Positions 45,221 to 53,317 are shown, counted from the first letter of the stretch. The stretch: DNA of 64,000 nt from Labrys okinawensis (GCF_002982075.1 NZ_PUEJ01000003.1:558001-622000); one strand, 5' to 3'. Numbers and translations: made by a program. Notes: generated from the letters alone by a model not told the origin.

Positions 45221-45280
45221 GCGGACATCCTGTCCGTTCTTGGAGAGGCATTGCCGGAGCAGGGCGGACAAGATGTCCGC
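45221..45280. repeat. Short palindromic intergenic repeat
   Basis: GCGGACATCCTGTCCG at 45221-45236 is nearly complementary to CGGACAAGATGTCCGC at 45265-45280. It lies between two converging genes and may act as a terminator for both. Confidence 0.65.
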
Positions 45281-45297
45281 GCTCCCAGGAAGAGCTC

Positions 45298-46056
45298 TTA
45301 GACCTCAATCACCATGCCGTCCTCGGCAAGGTCGAACAGAGAGCGGTCGACCTTGTCGCGATAGGCCAGCATGGTCGGGCCCATATGGGTGAGCACCACG
45401 CGCTTGGCGTTGAAATCGCCGCGGCGGGAGAGCAGGCGATTATAGTCGAGATGCGGCGGGGTCTCCTCGATGGCGAAGCATTCGAGAAAGAGCAGGTCCG
45501 CGCCATCGGCGATCTCAGGCAGGACTTCGGTCCATTCGGTGTCGCCGGAATGGACGAAGACCTTGCCGCCGCCTTCCAGCCGGATGGCCGTGGCCGGCGC
45601 ACCGCACGGATGCACCACCTCGACGGTGCGGATGGTGAATCCCTGGGCGTCGCGCTGCGTGCCGGGCGCCATTTCCTCCACGCTCCAGGCAAAGCTCCAG
45701 GGCGTTTCCATGGTAGCGCCGGCAAACAGCGCCTCGATGGTGGTGGACAGGCGTTCGATCGTGCCCGGAGGGCCGATGATGCGCAGTGAACGGGTACGCT
45801 TGCGGACCCACTGAGCATCGAGCAGCAGGAAGGGAATGCCGCCGAAATGGTCGCCATGCAGATGGGTCAGCATGATCAGGTCGATCTGGTCGGGATCGAT
45901 GCCCATGGCGCTGAGCGCCGTCATCGTGGTCGCGCCGCAATCCAGCAGGCAGACGGTGCGGCCCTCCTGCGGATCCTCGATCTCGACCAGGCTGGCGGTG
46001 TTGAACCGTCCTCCCGATCCGAAGGCATCGCCACAGCCGATCACCGTCACGCGCAT
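45298..46056 (-). CDS. Metallo-beta-lactamase-fold hydrolase (RNase Z-like)
   Basis: 252 residues. The metal motif THLHGDHFGG (H-x-H-x-D-H) and a later HSGDTEWT and LTHMGPTM give a complete dinuclear Zn site. The early GCGDAFGSGGRFNTASLVEI with LLDCGATT is typical of the RNase Z/ElaC-like and phosphodiesterase-like branch. It is shorter than true tRNase Z and lacks its exosite, so a phosphodiesterase or related small-molecule hydrolase is more likely. Confidence 0.88.
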   Translation of the reverse strand: MRVTVIGCGDAFGSGGRFNTASLVEIEDPQEGRTVCLLDCGATTMTALSAMGIDPDQIDLIMLTHLHGDHFGGIPFLLLDAQWVRKRTRSLRIIGPPGTIERLSTTIEALFAGATMETPWSFAWSVEEMAPGTQRDAQGFTIRTVEVVHPCGAPATAIRLEGGGKVFVHSGDTEWTEVLPEIADGADLLFLECFAIEETPPHLDYNRLLSRRGDFNAKRVVLTHMGPTMLAYRDKVDRSLFDLAEDGMVIEV

Positions 46057-46144
46057 GGCAGGACCTCCTGCCGCCGGGGCGCTGCGAAACGGAGTGAGCG
46101 GAAAGAGATCTGCCTCATGCGGAAGTCTGTTCTATTTCGATAAC

Positions 46145-46168
46145 AAGCCCCGCAGATCTGCGAGGCTT
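46145..46168. repeat. 24-base near-perfect palindrome in a 350-base gene-free stretch
   Basis: AAGCCCCGCAGATCTGCGAG followed by GCTT reads the same on both strands apart from one mismatched pair. The surrounding region 46057-46407 holds no convincing gene; the palindrome could be an operator or a terminator. Confidence 0.5.
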
Positions 46169-46407
46169 CAACCAGGAGATGCGCGTCGAGTCACCCACCG
46201 GTATGAACCGAAAAGTCCCAGAACTTCAACTCAAAGAAAGCGGGCAAAACCAGCCGGAATGAACCAGGAGTGGCCAGTTCACGAAATGCCGAAACTGTCT
46301 GTGCGAAAACGCACAAGGCGAGCGGCTCGAAACGCCGCAAGCATTTGAGATCCTATGGATTCCTCCCGGTCGAACCGAATGGCTCGAGCGGATGGAATCT
46401 GCCTGGT

Positions 46408-46707
46408 TCAGAATTTGCGGGCGGTCGGCTCGACCACGATGCGGAAGGGGCCGAGATCGCTGTCGCCGCGCGCATCGACATGGCCCTTGACGGTGGAGCC
46501 GAAACCGCTCTGCTGGCCGAGGCCGCTCTGCTTCCTGAAACCGTAATCGGCGCGGAACTCGCCGCCGACCCTGATGCACATGCCGGTATCGGCCGAATAG
46601 ACGAAGCCTTCGCCATATTGGCTGCAGCGGGGATCCGTTTTCTCGCCGGCAAAGCCGGGCGCCGTAAAGGCAAGTACGGCAATGGCAGCGCTGATCGTCC
46701 TGAACAT
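46408..46707 (-). CDS. Porin_2-like mini-protein
   Basis: 99 residues from ATG 46707 (the frame extends to 46773 through a palindromic repeat). Signal peptide MFRTISAAIAVLAFTAPGFA, then DPRCSQYGEGFVYSADTGMC and IRVGGEFRADYGF. This is the N-terminal cysteine-paired segment that begins alphaproteobacterial Porin_2 proteins, which are normally about 350 residues or more. Here it is followed only by a short glycine-rich segment and FRIVVEPTARKF, a proper end with no trace of the rest of the barrel nearby. It is either a remnant of a porin gene or a small independent envelope protein. Confidence 0.6.
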   Translation of the reverse strand: MFRTISAAIAVLAFTAPGFAGEKTDPRCSQYGEGFVYSADTGMCIRVGGEFRADYGFRKQSGLGQQSGFGSTVKGHVDARGDSDLGPFRIVVEPTARKF

Positions 46708-46722
46708 GAATAGGCTCCTAAA

Positions 46723-46763
46723 GCGTCTTGCGATCGGATCGTTCACGGGAGATCGCAAGACGC
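46723..46763. repeat. Palindrome upstream of the porin-like gene
   Basis: GCGTCTTGCGATC (46723-46735) and GATCGCAAGACGC (46751-46763) are perfect 13-base inverted arms around a 15-base spacer. The TTGCGAT core is related to the elements near 57277-57525. The rest of the gap to cobT (46764-46945) shows nothing recognisable. Confidence 0.65.
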
Positions 46764-46945
46764 ATCGAAACAAAGTTGGAGCAAAGCAGGTATTTTCGCC
46801 GAAACATACCCGACTCTAGCAGCGACTCAGGCCTAGCGCCCGATCGTGACCACTTCGCGGCAAAGCTTTTCCGGCTCGAACACGAGATATAACGGTTTGT
46901 TACATCCAGCCGCCGCGCCGCCCCGTCTGTATCATCGGGATAAGC

Positions 46946-47971
46946 TCACGCCTTGTCGGTGACGCCCGCCTGCGCGAAGGTCGCCATGCCGGTATGGCAG
47001 GCAAGAGCCGCCTTGATGAGGGATACCGCCAGGGCCGCACCGGAGGCTTCGCCGAGCCGCATGTCGAGATCAAGCAGCGGTTTCTTGCTGAGCCGAGCCA
47101 GGACATCGCCATGGGCGCCCTCGGCAGAAACATGCCCCGCGATGCAATGGTCCAGCAGGGCGGGGTCCATTGCGTGAAGGATCGCTGCGGCGGCGCAGAC
47201 GACATAACCGTCCAGTACCACGGGCACGCGCTGGCTGCGCGCCGCCAGAATGGCGCCGGCCATCGCCGCGATTTCACGGCCACCCAGGCGCCGCAGCACT
47301 TCGAGCGGATCCTTGAGATGGCTGCGATGAAATTCGACCGCGGCCGAGACGGCTGCAATCTTGCGGGCGAGACCGGCATCGTCGACGCCCGTGCCGCGGC
47401 CGACCCAATGGGCCGCTTCCCCGCCATAGAGCGCATGGTAGATGGCGGCAGCGATGGTGGTGTTGCCGATGCCCATCTCTCCCAGGGCCAGCAGGTCGAT
47501 GCCGCCGGATACGGCCTCCATGCCGAAAGCCATGGTGGCCGCGCAGGCCTTTTCGTCGAGCGCCGCCTCGCAGGTGATGTCGCCGGTCGGGATGTCCAGC
47601 GCCAAGTCGAACACCTTGAGGCCGATGTCGAAGGTCGAGCAGATCTGGTTGATCGCGGCGCCCCCGGCTGCGAAATTCTCCAGCATCTGGCGCGTGACTT
47701 CCTGCGGGTAGGGCGAAACACCGCGGGCGACCACGCCGTGATTGCCGGCGAAGATCGCCACCAAGGGGCGCGAGACGGTGGGAGACGGCGTGGCCTGAAC
47801 GCCGGCGAGCCACTCGACGATGGTTTCCAGCCGGCCGAGACTGCCCGGCGGCTTGGTCAGCTGGCCGTCGCGCTGCTTCACGCCCGCCACTGCGCTGGCG
47901 TCGAGGGCCGGCATGCCTCGGGCAAGCTCGCGGATGTCGTCGAAGGGCAGGGCGGTGCCGGCAAAAGCCAT
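46946..47971 (-). CDS. cobT: Nicotinate-nucleotide--dimethylbenzimidazole phosphoribosyltransferase
   Basis: 341 residues from ATG 47971 (MAFAGTALPFDDIRELARGM); the longer frame to 48160 is unsupported. Motifs: KPPGSLGRLETIVEWLAGVQ, IFAGNHGVVARGVSPYPQEV, LALGEMGIGNTTIAAAI and the late SAEGAHGDVLARL. It makes alpha-ribazole phosphate for the lower ligand of cobalamin. It is divergent from cobS, its pathway partner. No cobalamin riboswitch is visible in the 173-base gap between them. Confidence 0.95.
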   Translation of the reverse strand: MAFAGTALPFDDIRELARGMPALDASAVAGVKQRDGQLTKPPGSLGRLETIVEWLAGVQATPSPTVSRPLVAIFAGNHGVVARGVSPYPQEVTRQMLENFAAGGAAINQICSTFDIGLKVFDLALDIPTGDITCEAALDEKACAATMAFGMEAVSGGIDLLALGEMGIGNTTIAAAIYHALYGGEAAHWVGRGTGVDDAGLARKIAAVSAAVEFHRSHLKDPLEVLRRLGGREIAAMAGAILAARSQRVPVVLDGYVVCAAAAILHAMDPALLDHCIAGHVSAEGAHGDVLARLSKKPLLDLDMRLGEASGAALAVSLIKAALACHTGMATFAQAGVTDKA

Positions 47972-48144
47972 CGGGATGTTTCCAATGCAGGAGAAATGAT
48001 TGGCCGCGCTTATAGACCGATGGCCACGAAGCGGAAAGGCCGCGTGACGACGGTTGCTGCCCCGGCATCGACACGAGAAGCAGTCGGGTGCAGGACATCG
48101 CGCCGTTGCCTTGAAGGTTCCTCGCATGGCATGCAGGGCCTGCC

Positions 48145-48951
48145 ATGATGCATTCATCATTTCTCGCCGGCGTTCCTCAAGCTCTGCGCTTCTGGTCGCG
48201 CCTTCCAGTGCCTGTCCTGTCCATCGAGATCGATCCGCATGGCCGGCCCGATATGGAGCGGCTGGCGCCGGCGACGCCGCTGGCCGGGGCCGTGCTCGGC
48301 CTGGCGGCCGCTATCGTGCTGGTCATCGCCCATCTCGCCGGCTTGCCTGCGACAGTTGCCGTCATCTTCGCCGTCGCCGCCCTGGCGGTGATGACCGGTG
48401 CCATGCATGAGGACGGGCTTGCCGATGTCGCCGATGGCTTCGGGGGAGGCGGCACACTCGAACGAAAGCTCGAGATCATGCGTGATTCGCGCATCGGCTC
48501 GTATGGCGCGACCGCCCTGGTGCTGGCTCTCGCCGCCCGGGTGTCGCTGCTCGCCGGGCTGCTGACGGCGACGGGCAATGTCTGGCGCACGGGCCTGGTC
48601 CTGGCTGCTGCCGTCGGCACCTCCCGCATTCTGGGATTACTGCCACTGATGTTGCTGGGACCGGCGCGCCCGGATGGTGCCGGCGCTTCGGCAGGCCGGT
48701 TGACCGGCCATGCCTGGCGCTCCGGCGCCGTCCCCGCCATGGTCGCAACGGCTTTGCTGGCCTGGGCCGGAACCGGCCATTTCATGTCGGTTGTCGCACC
48801 CCTGGCGGGGCTTGCGGCGGCCTATGCTGTCACGCGGCTGGCTGAACGGCAGATTGGCGGGCAGACCGGCGATGTCTGCGGTGCTGCCGTGATGCTCGCC
48901 GAAATGGCAATCCTGGCAGGCGCCCTGGCGCCTCTGGGCTGGCATGTCTAA
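48145..48951 (+). CDS. cobS: Adenosylcobinamide-GDP ribazoletransferase (cobalamin synthase)
   Basis: 268 residues, an inner-membrane protein with about six hydrophobic segments. The signature MHEDGLADVADGFGGGGTLE then KLEIMRDSRIGSYG is diagnostic for CobS. It joins adenosylcobinamide-GDP to alpha-ribazole (phosphate), the last assembly step of cobalamin. It is divergent from cobT; cobU/cobC-type genes are not in the window. Confidence 0.95.
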   Translation: MMHSSFLAGVPQALRFWSRLPVPVLSIEIDPHGRPDMERLAPATPLAGAVLGLAAAIVLVIAHLAGLPATVAVIFAVAALAVMTGAMHEDGLADVADGFGGGGTLERKLEIMRDSRIGSYGATALVLALAARVSLLAGLLTATGNVWRTGLVLAAAVGTSRILGLLPLMLLGPARPDGAGASAGRLTGHAWRSGAVPAMVATALLAWAGTGHFMSVVAPLAGLAAAYAVTRLAERQIGGQTGDVCGAAVMLAEMAILAGALAPLGWHV

Positions 48952-48986
48952 ATTATTGATACCTCTCTAGCCGGATTGTGAATGCC

Positions 48987-49235
48987 ATGCAGATCACCTC
49001 CACACCCTGCGTCGCCATTTGCCGCATCGATGCGGCGAGCGGCTTCTGCATCGGCTGCGGGCGCTCCAGCCTGGAAATCCGGCGCTGGGTGGAGATGAGC
49101 GAGGAGGATCGCCTGGCGCTGATGGCGAGGTTGCCGGATCGTTTCGCGCAAACGCCGGCTCTGCAGGCCGCACGCGATGCTTTCGACGCCATGATGGCGG
49201 CCCGTCGGCGGACCGGCCGGCGCAATCGCGCATGA
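48987..49235 (+). CDS. DUF1289 domain protein (small Cys-rich, YdhL-like)
   Basis: 82 residues from ATG 48987 (GTG 48978 would add three). Four cysteines, C8 and C12 in TPCVAICRID and C21 and C24 in GFCIGCGR, followed by EIRRWVEMSEEDR, match DUF1289. The cysteines probably bind an Fe-S cluster or Zn; the role is unknown. It follows cobS by 35 bases and may be co-transcribed with it. Confidence 0.85.
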   Translation: MQITSTPCVAICRIDAASGFCIGCGRSSLEIRRWVEMSEEDRLALMARLPDRFAQTPALQAARDAFDAMMAARRRTGRRNRA

Positions 49236-49316
49236 ATGCCGCATTTGGGGGCTGAACTCTTGGCTGGTGATTGCGCCAAATCGCCGTCCACTATGTGAAA
49301 TCATCGAGGAGACGGC

Positions 49317-50102
49317 ATGAGTCGGATCGGCGTTCTCATCCTGGCTGCTGCTTTCGCTGCCTTGGCCGGCGGCACGGTCTCGGCAAGAGAGTGGAAATCG
49401 ATCCGCATCGCCACGGAAGGCGGCTACCCGCCCTTCAACCAGCTCGATGCCAAGGATCAGCCCATCGGCTTCGATGTCGATATCGCCAAGGCGCTCTGCC
49501 AGAAAATGGGTGCGACCTGCAGTTTCGAAGTCCTCGACTGGGACGCCCTGATTCCGTCCCTGAACGCGGGCAAGGTCGATGCCATCGTGTCATCCATGTC
49601 GATCACGCCGGAGCGGCGGCGGCAGGTTGCCTTCACCAACCGCTATTATGATCGGCCCACGAGTTTCGTGGCCCGCAAGGACAGCAAGGTCGCTACCTGG
49701 GACGCGGCAGGACTGAAGGACAGGGTTGTCGGCGCCGTCGCCAACACCGTGCAGGCCGCCTTCCTGCAGGCGGAGATCCAGGGGGGAGGCGCCCAGATCA
49801 AGCTTTATGGCAGCCAGGACGAGGCCAATGCCGATCTCGTGACGGGCCGCCTCGATGCCGTGCTTGCCGACAAGCTTGTACTGGCCGGCTGGCTGGGCAA
49901 GCCCGAAAGCGTCTGCTGTGAGCTGAAGGCCGATGTCGACCTGGTGAAATATGCCAGGTTTTTCGGCGAAGGCGAGGGGATCGCCTTGCGCAAGAGCGAT
50001 GGGGATCTTGCCGAAAAATTCAATAAGGCGATTGCCGATATCGTCGCCGATGGTACCTACAAGACAATCAACGATAAATATTTCCCCTTCTCGATCTATT
50101 GA
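49317..50102 (+). CDS. Polar amino-acid ABC transporter substrate-binding protein (orphan)
   Basis: 261 residues. Signal peptide (VLILAAAFAALAGGTVSARE), then the family 3 binding-protein signature IRIATEGGYPPFNQLDAKDQ, GFDVDIAKALCQKMG, LDWDALIPSLNAGKVDAIVSSMSIT. It resembles lysine/arginine/ornithine or octopine-type binding proteins. No permease or ATPase gene is adjacent, so it must share a complex encoded elsewhere or have a sensory role. Confidence 0.9.
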   Translation: MSRIGVLILAAAFAALAGGTVSAREWKSIRIATEGGYPPFNQLDAKDQPIGFDVDIAKALCQKMGATCSFEVLDWDALIPSLNAGKVDAIVSSMSITPERRRQVAFTNRYYDRPTSFVARKDSKVATWDAAGLKDRVVGAVANTVQAAFLQAEIQGGGAQIKLYGSQDEANADLVTGRLDAVLADKLVLAGWLGKPESVCCELKADVDLVKYARFFGEGEGIALRKSDGDLAEKFNKAIADIVADGTYKTINDKYFPFSIY

Positions 50103-50146
50103 GCCCGGCGGCTGCCAGAAGCCCTCGGGATAAAGGAGTTCTCGCA

Positions 50147-51022
50147 ATGAAAGTGGCGTTTCTCGGCCTTGGCGTGATGGGTTTTCCGATGGCGGGCCAT
50201 CTGGCCGTGCGCGGCGGCCATCAGGTCACCGTCTACAACCGCACCCCCGCCAAGGCACAGGCCTGGGTGGAAAAATACGGCAACGCCTCTGCCCCGACCC
50301 CGGCGGAAGCCGCCAGGGATGCCGACATCGTCTTTGCCTGCGTGGGCAATGACGATGATTTGCGCTCGGTGACGACAGGGCCGCAGGGCGCCTTTTCGGG
50401 TATGAAGAAGGGGGCTGTTTTTGTCGATCACACCACGGCCTCGGCCGAGGTCGCGCGCGAACTGCATGAAGCGGCCGGTACGCTCGGCCTCGGCTTCGTC
50501 GATGCGCCGGTTTCGGGCGGGCAGGCCGGCGCCGAGAACGGTGCGCTCGGCGTGATGTGCGGCGGCGACGCCGATGTCTATGCCCGGGTCGAACCGGTGA
50601 TCGCCCACTATGCCAAGGCTTGTCAGCTGATGGGGCCGGCCGGCGCCGGGCAGTTGACCAAGATGGTCAATCAGATCTGCATCGCCGGGCTCGTGCAGGG
50701 CCTGTCGGAAGGTATCCATTTTGCCAACAAGGCCGGGCTCGACCTCGAAAAGGTCATCGGCGTGATCTCGAAGGGGGCCGCGCAATCCTGGCAGATGGAA
50801 AATCGCTGGAAGCCGATGCAGGAAGGCAAGTTCGATTTCGGTTTCGCCGTCGACTGGATGCGCAAGGATCTGGGGATCTGCCTCGAAACCGCCCGTGCGA
50901 ATGGCGCGCAGCTGCCGGTGACGGCATTGGTCGACCAGTTCTATGCCGAGGTCCAGGCCATGGGCGGCCGGCGCTGGGATACGTGCAGCCTCGTCGCCCG
51001 GCTTGAAAAGCCGCGTAATTGA
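50147..51022 (+). CDS. NAD(P)-dependent beta-hydroxyacid dehydrogenase (3-hydroxyisobutyrate dehydrogenase family)
   Basis: 291 residues from ATG 50147 (AAAGGAG upstream). Rossmann motif VAFLGLGVMGFPMAGHL, substrate motif FVDAPVSGGQAGAENGALGV, catalytic Lys segment GAGQLTKMVNQI and cofactor-end KDLGICLETA. It oxidises a 3-hydroxyacid such as 3-hydroxyisobutyrate, tartronate semialdehyde or a related compound; the glyoxylate/tartronate branch is not excluded. Confidence 0.9.
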   Translation: MKVAFLGLGVMGFPMAGHLAVRGGHQVTVYNRTPAKAQAWVEKYGNASAPTPAEAARDADIVFACVGNDDDLRSVTTGPQGAFSGMKKGAVFVDHTTASAEVARELHEAAGTLGLGFVDAPVSGGQAGAENGALGVMCGGDADVYARVEPVIAHYAKACQLMGPAGAGQLTKMVNQICIAGLVQGLSEGIHFANKAGLDLEKVIGVISKGAAQSWQMENRWKPMQEGKFDFGFAVDWMRKDLGICLETARANGAQLPVTALVDQFYAEVQAMGGRRWDTCSLVARLEKPRN

Positions 51023-51049
51023 GCGGGCGATGATGGGAAAGCCGCAATC

Positions 51050-51385
51050 ATGAAGACCCTCGAGGACATGGGCTCGCCGCCGGGTTTCGATGGCGAGCCG
51101 GACTACAATGCCGAGACCGACGAAGAAGAGGGCAAGCTCTATGAAAGCCTGATGCTGGCGACGGCGTCTGGCCTCGATGAAGCCGTTGCGGCCCTGACTG
51201 CCTTCCTCCGGCGCCATGTCGGTGCCGAATTGGAGACGACCTCCGAGGATGTCGCCGGTGTGCGCAGCTGGGTGGGACGGTGCCAGACCGCGGACCAGTC
51301 GGTGGATGCGCAATTGACCGATTTCGGGGACTATCGCGGCGGTTATCTCCGCCTCATCTCCAATCTGGATGGCTCGCGATCTTGA
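51050..51385 (+). CDS. Small acidic protein of unknown function
   Basis: 111 residues, rich in Asp and Glu (EPDYNAETDEEEGKLYESLM). No signal peptide, no membrane segment and no recognised motif; predicted mostly helical in the first two thirds. It starts 27 bases after the dehydrogenase gene and may be co-transcribed with it. Confidence 0.6.
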   Translation: MKTLEDMGSPPGFDGEPDYNAETDEEEGKLYESLMLATASGLDEAVAALTAFLRRHVGAELETTSEDVAGVRSWVGRCQTADQSVDAQLTDFGDYRGGYLRLISNLDGSRS

Positions 51386-51487
51386 CGGGGAGAGGCGAGG
51401 CCTGACAGGAGGCTTCGCCGCCGAGGATTGTTCACCCGTCGGCATTTTGCTAAACGCCTCGTTTCATCCGTTTCACAGGAGCCGGAC

Positions 51488-51517
51488 ATGAGAGGCCTCA
51501 AATCCTCGGACCGCTAG
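51488..51517 (+). CDS. Nine-codon leader peptide of the CmlA-like exporter gene
   Basis: ATG at 51488 opens a short frame encoding MRGLKSSDR and a TAG stop (51515-51517). AGGAG at 51477-51481 is a good ribosome site six bases upstream. The stop codon directly abuts the left arm of a 13-bp hairpin. The known cmlA gene has a nine-residue leader used for drug-induced translational attenuation; the size, position and hairpin arrangement here are the same kind. Confidence 0.65.
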   Translation: MRGLKSSDR

Positions 51518-51617
51518 GCCGCAACGACATGTCGATGTTGTTGCGGCGTTCTGTCCGATCCCATCCGGTTTCGCACTGAAGAGGCAGACCGCCGCCGAAT
51601 GTTTTCATTTGAGCGGA
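51518..51617 (+). promoter_or_regulatory. Putative translational attenuator (three alternative hairpins)
   Basis: Hairpin 1:2 is 51518-51530 (GCCGCAACGACAT) with 51535-51547 (ATGTTGTTGCGGC): thirteen pairs including one G-U, tetraloop GTCG. Hairpin 2:3 is 51543-51556 (GCGGCGTTCTGTCC) with 51583-51595 (GGCAGACCGCCGC): about twelve pairs, one mismatch and one bulge. Hairpin 3:4 is 51592-51601 with 51606-51616 (CCGC..AATG with CATT..GCGG) and covers the GAGCGGA before the exporter start. Formation of 2:3 excludes the other two. A ribosome stalled on the leader would mask arm 1, favour 2:3 and free the exporter ribosome site. Confidence 0.6.
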
Positions 51618-51626
51618 TGTTTCGTC

Positions 51627-52847
51627 ATGCCTGCCAAAAACCCCGTCTGGGGCCATGCCTTGCCGTCGGCCCTGTTGCTGATGGCCCCCTTCGATATCCT
51701 TGCCTCCCTGGCCATGGATATCTATCTGCCCATCGTACCCATCATGCCGGCTACGCTGGAAACCAGCGTAGCGGTGATCCAACTGACCCTCAGCCTCTAT
51801 ATGGTGATGCTGGGGGCCGGGCAGATCGTCTTCGGGCCGCTGTCCGACCGCATCGGCCGCCGGCCGGTGCTGATCGGCGGTGCCGCCCTGTTCCTGCTTG
51901 CGTCTCTGGGACTTGCGGCGAGTTCAAACGCCGCTGTCTTCGTGGCCCTGCGCTTCCTGCAGGCGGCCGGCGCCTCCGCTTGCCTGGTGGCGACCTTCGC
52001 CACAGTCCGGGACGTCTATGCAGAACGTCCCGAAGGCGCCGTCATCTACAGCCTGTTCAGCGCCATGCTGGCTTTCGTGCCGGCCTTGGGGCCGATTGCC
52101 GGGGCACTCATCGCCGATCGGTTCGGCTGGCGGGCAATCTTCCTCACGCTGGGCCTGTTGATGGCCGCCGCGTTCACCCAAGCGGCGTGGCGATGGCCCG
52201 AGACCCGGCGAGAAGCAGTCGAGGTCGCTCGGCGTCCGGCCATCACGGTTCTCGCCAGCTATGCCTTCTGGACCTATACGGCGGGCTTCGGCACAGCGAT
52301 GGGGAGCTTCTTCGTCTTCTTCTCCACCGCGCCGCGGGTGCTGATCGACAGGGCCGGCTATTCGCCCCTGGCCTTCAGCCTTGCCTTCGCCACGGCGGCC
52401 GTCGCCATGATGGTCGCGACCCGTTTCGTGCCTGGCCGTATCGAGCGCTGGGGACGCCTGGGCTGCCTCAGGCGGGCCATGGCGACGATCCTGGCGGGGG
52501 CCGGACTGCTTGCCTTGGGCGAGACGGCGGGAGCGGCATCCTGGTGGAGCTTTCTCGCGCCGATGTGGGTGATCGCAATCGGCATCGTCCTCGCGGGCGG
52601 TGTCGCTGCCAATGGTGCGCTCCAGGGTTTCGATGACATCGCCGGCGCCGCGGTGGCGCTCTATTTCTGCGTGCAGAGCCTGATGGTGAGCGTGGCCGGC
52701 ACCTTGGCCGTCCTGGTTCTGCCGGGGGACACCGCCTGGCCGCTGGTGGCCTATGCCGCTGGCATGGCGAGCTTGGTTCTTCTGCTTGCCGGAGCAAGGC
52801 GGGAAAGGCTGTCGAGGGCTGACGTCCAGAATCCGTCGGCGGGTTGA
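51627..52847 (+). CDS. CmlA/FloR-family MFS drug exporter
   Basis: 406 residues from ATG 51627 (MPAKNPVWGHAL); TTG 51609 is an unlikely alternative. Twelve membrane segments. Motif A in the loop after helix 2 is GPLSDRIGRRPVLIGG, and LLMAPFDILASLAMDIYLP, LRFLQAAGASACLVATFATV and GSFFVFFSTAPRVLI are close to what I recall of the chloramphenicol and florfenicol exporters CmlA and FloR. It is therefore a probable phenicol or other drug exporter using the proton gradient in the inner membrane. A leader peptide and hairpins suggest induction by ribosome stalling. Actual resistance is not proven; chromosomal homologues may have other substrates. Confidence 0.85.
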   Translation: MPAKNPVWGHALPSALLLMAPFDILASLAMDIYLPIVPIMPATLETSVAVIQLTLSLYMVMLGAGQIVFGPLSDRIGRRPVLIGGAALFLLASLGLAASSNAAVFVALRFLQAAGASACLVATFATVRDVYAERPEGAVIYSLFSAMLAFVPALGPIAGALIADRFGWRAIFLTLGLLMAAAFTQAAWRWPETRREAVEVARRPAITVLASYAFWTYTAGFGTAMGSFFVFFSTAPRVLIDRAGYSPLAFSLAFATAAVAMMVATRFVPGRIERWGRLGCLRRAMATILAGAGLLALGETAGAASWWSFLAPMWVIAIGIVLAGGVAANGALQGFDDIAGAAVALYFCVQSLMVSVAGTLAVLVLPGDTAWPLVAYAAGMASLVLLLAGARRERLSRADVQNPSAG

Positions 52848-52867
52848 GCATTTCGCCTGGGCCCGTC

Positions 52868-52896
52868 TTGTTCTCGTCACAAAGGCTTCCTATATA
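52868..52896 (+). promoter_or_regulatory. Sigma-70-type promoter of the small RNA
   Basis: TTGTTC (52868-52873), a 17-base spacer and TATATA (52891-52896). The predicted start is near 52904. A matching terminator lies 150 bases downstream with no gene between. Confidence 0.6.
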
Positions 52897-52903
52897 GCCT
52901 TCC

Positions 52904-53070
52904 AAGGGTGATCCGGCGGACGCGTCGGGTGCCCGATCGAAAGGTAGCCCCACCACGGATGTACTGGGGGGCAGGCCGATTGAAATGAAAGGGCCGGCGT
53001 TTCGCCTTAGGGTTTGATCCTGGCCTTTGTCGCAAGGCAACCCCGTCAGCAATGGCGGGGTTTCGTTTTT
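52904..53070 (+). ncRNA. Unidentified small RNA of about 165 nt
   Basis: A gene-free segment flanked by a promoter and a strong intrinsic terminator. Internal pairing is evident: CCCCA with TGGGG around 52951-52975, and AAAGGGCC near 53000 with GGCCTTT near 53028, enclosing GGCGTTTCGCC. No convincing reading frame exists on this strand. It lacks the SRP RNA tetraloop core and any tmRNA features. The length would fit 6S RNA, but I could not match the closing stem, so the identity stays open. Confidence 0.55.
53041..53070 (+). terminator. Rho-independent terminator of the small RNA
   Basis: CCCCGTC (53041-53047) pairs with GGCGGGG (53054-53060) around AGCAAT, extended by flanking AA/TT, and is followed by TTTCGTTTTT. 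Confidence 0.85.
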
Positions 53071-53104
53071 CTGGCACTGATATCTGTCTTGAGCGCCGAA
53101 GTGT

Positions 53105-53317
53105 TCAGTCCTTGCGAATGAGGAAGAACCAGGCGAGATAGCCGCCGACGGCCAGGGCAATGAGCAGCATCACGGTCTGCTTGGTGTCGGCGCTCAGCGC
53201 CGCGTCGCGTTGTGCTTGGGCATAGCGGCTCGCCATTTCGGGGTTGCTGCTGACATAGATTGCGGCAATCCCGAGTATGGCGACCAGCACCAGCAGGGTC
53301 CAGCGTGAACGAAACAA
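53105..53317 (-). CDS. Small two-helix membrane protein
   Basis: 70 residues with hydrophobic segments at about 6-23 (WTLLVLVAILGIAAIYV) and 48-67 (VMLLIALAVGGYLAWFFLI) joined by a polar, alanine-rich stretch. No family recognised. Probably an inner-membrane protein. It converges on the small RNA gene. Confidence 0.6.
   Translation of the reverse strand: MFRSRWTLLVLVAILGIAAIYVSSNPEMASRYAQAQRDAALSADTKQTVMLLIALAVGGYLAWFFLIRKD

Noticed and set aside
47972..48144. Cobalamin riboswitch between cobT and cobS
   Set aside because: Neither strand shows the B12-box or the conserved core elements, only ordinary intergenic sequence.
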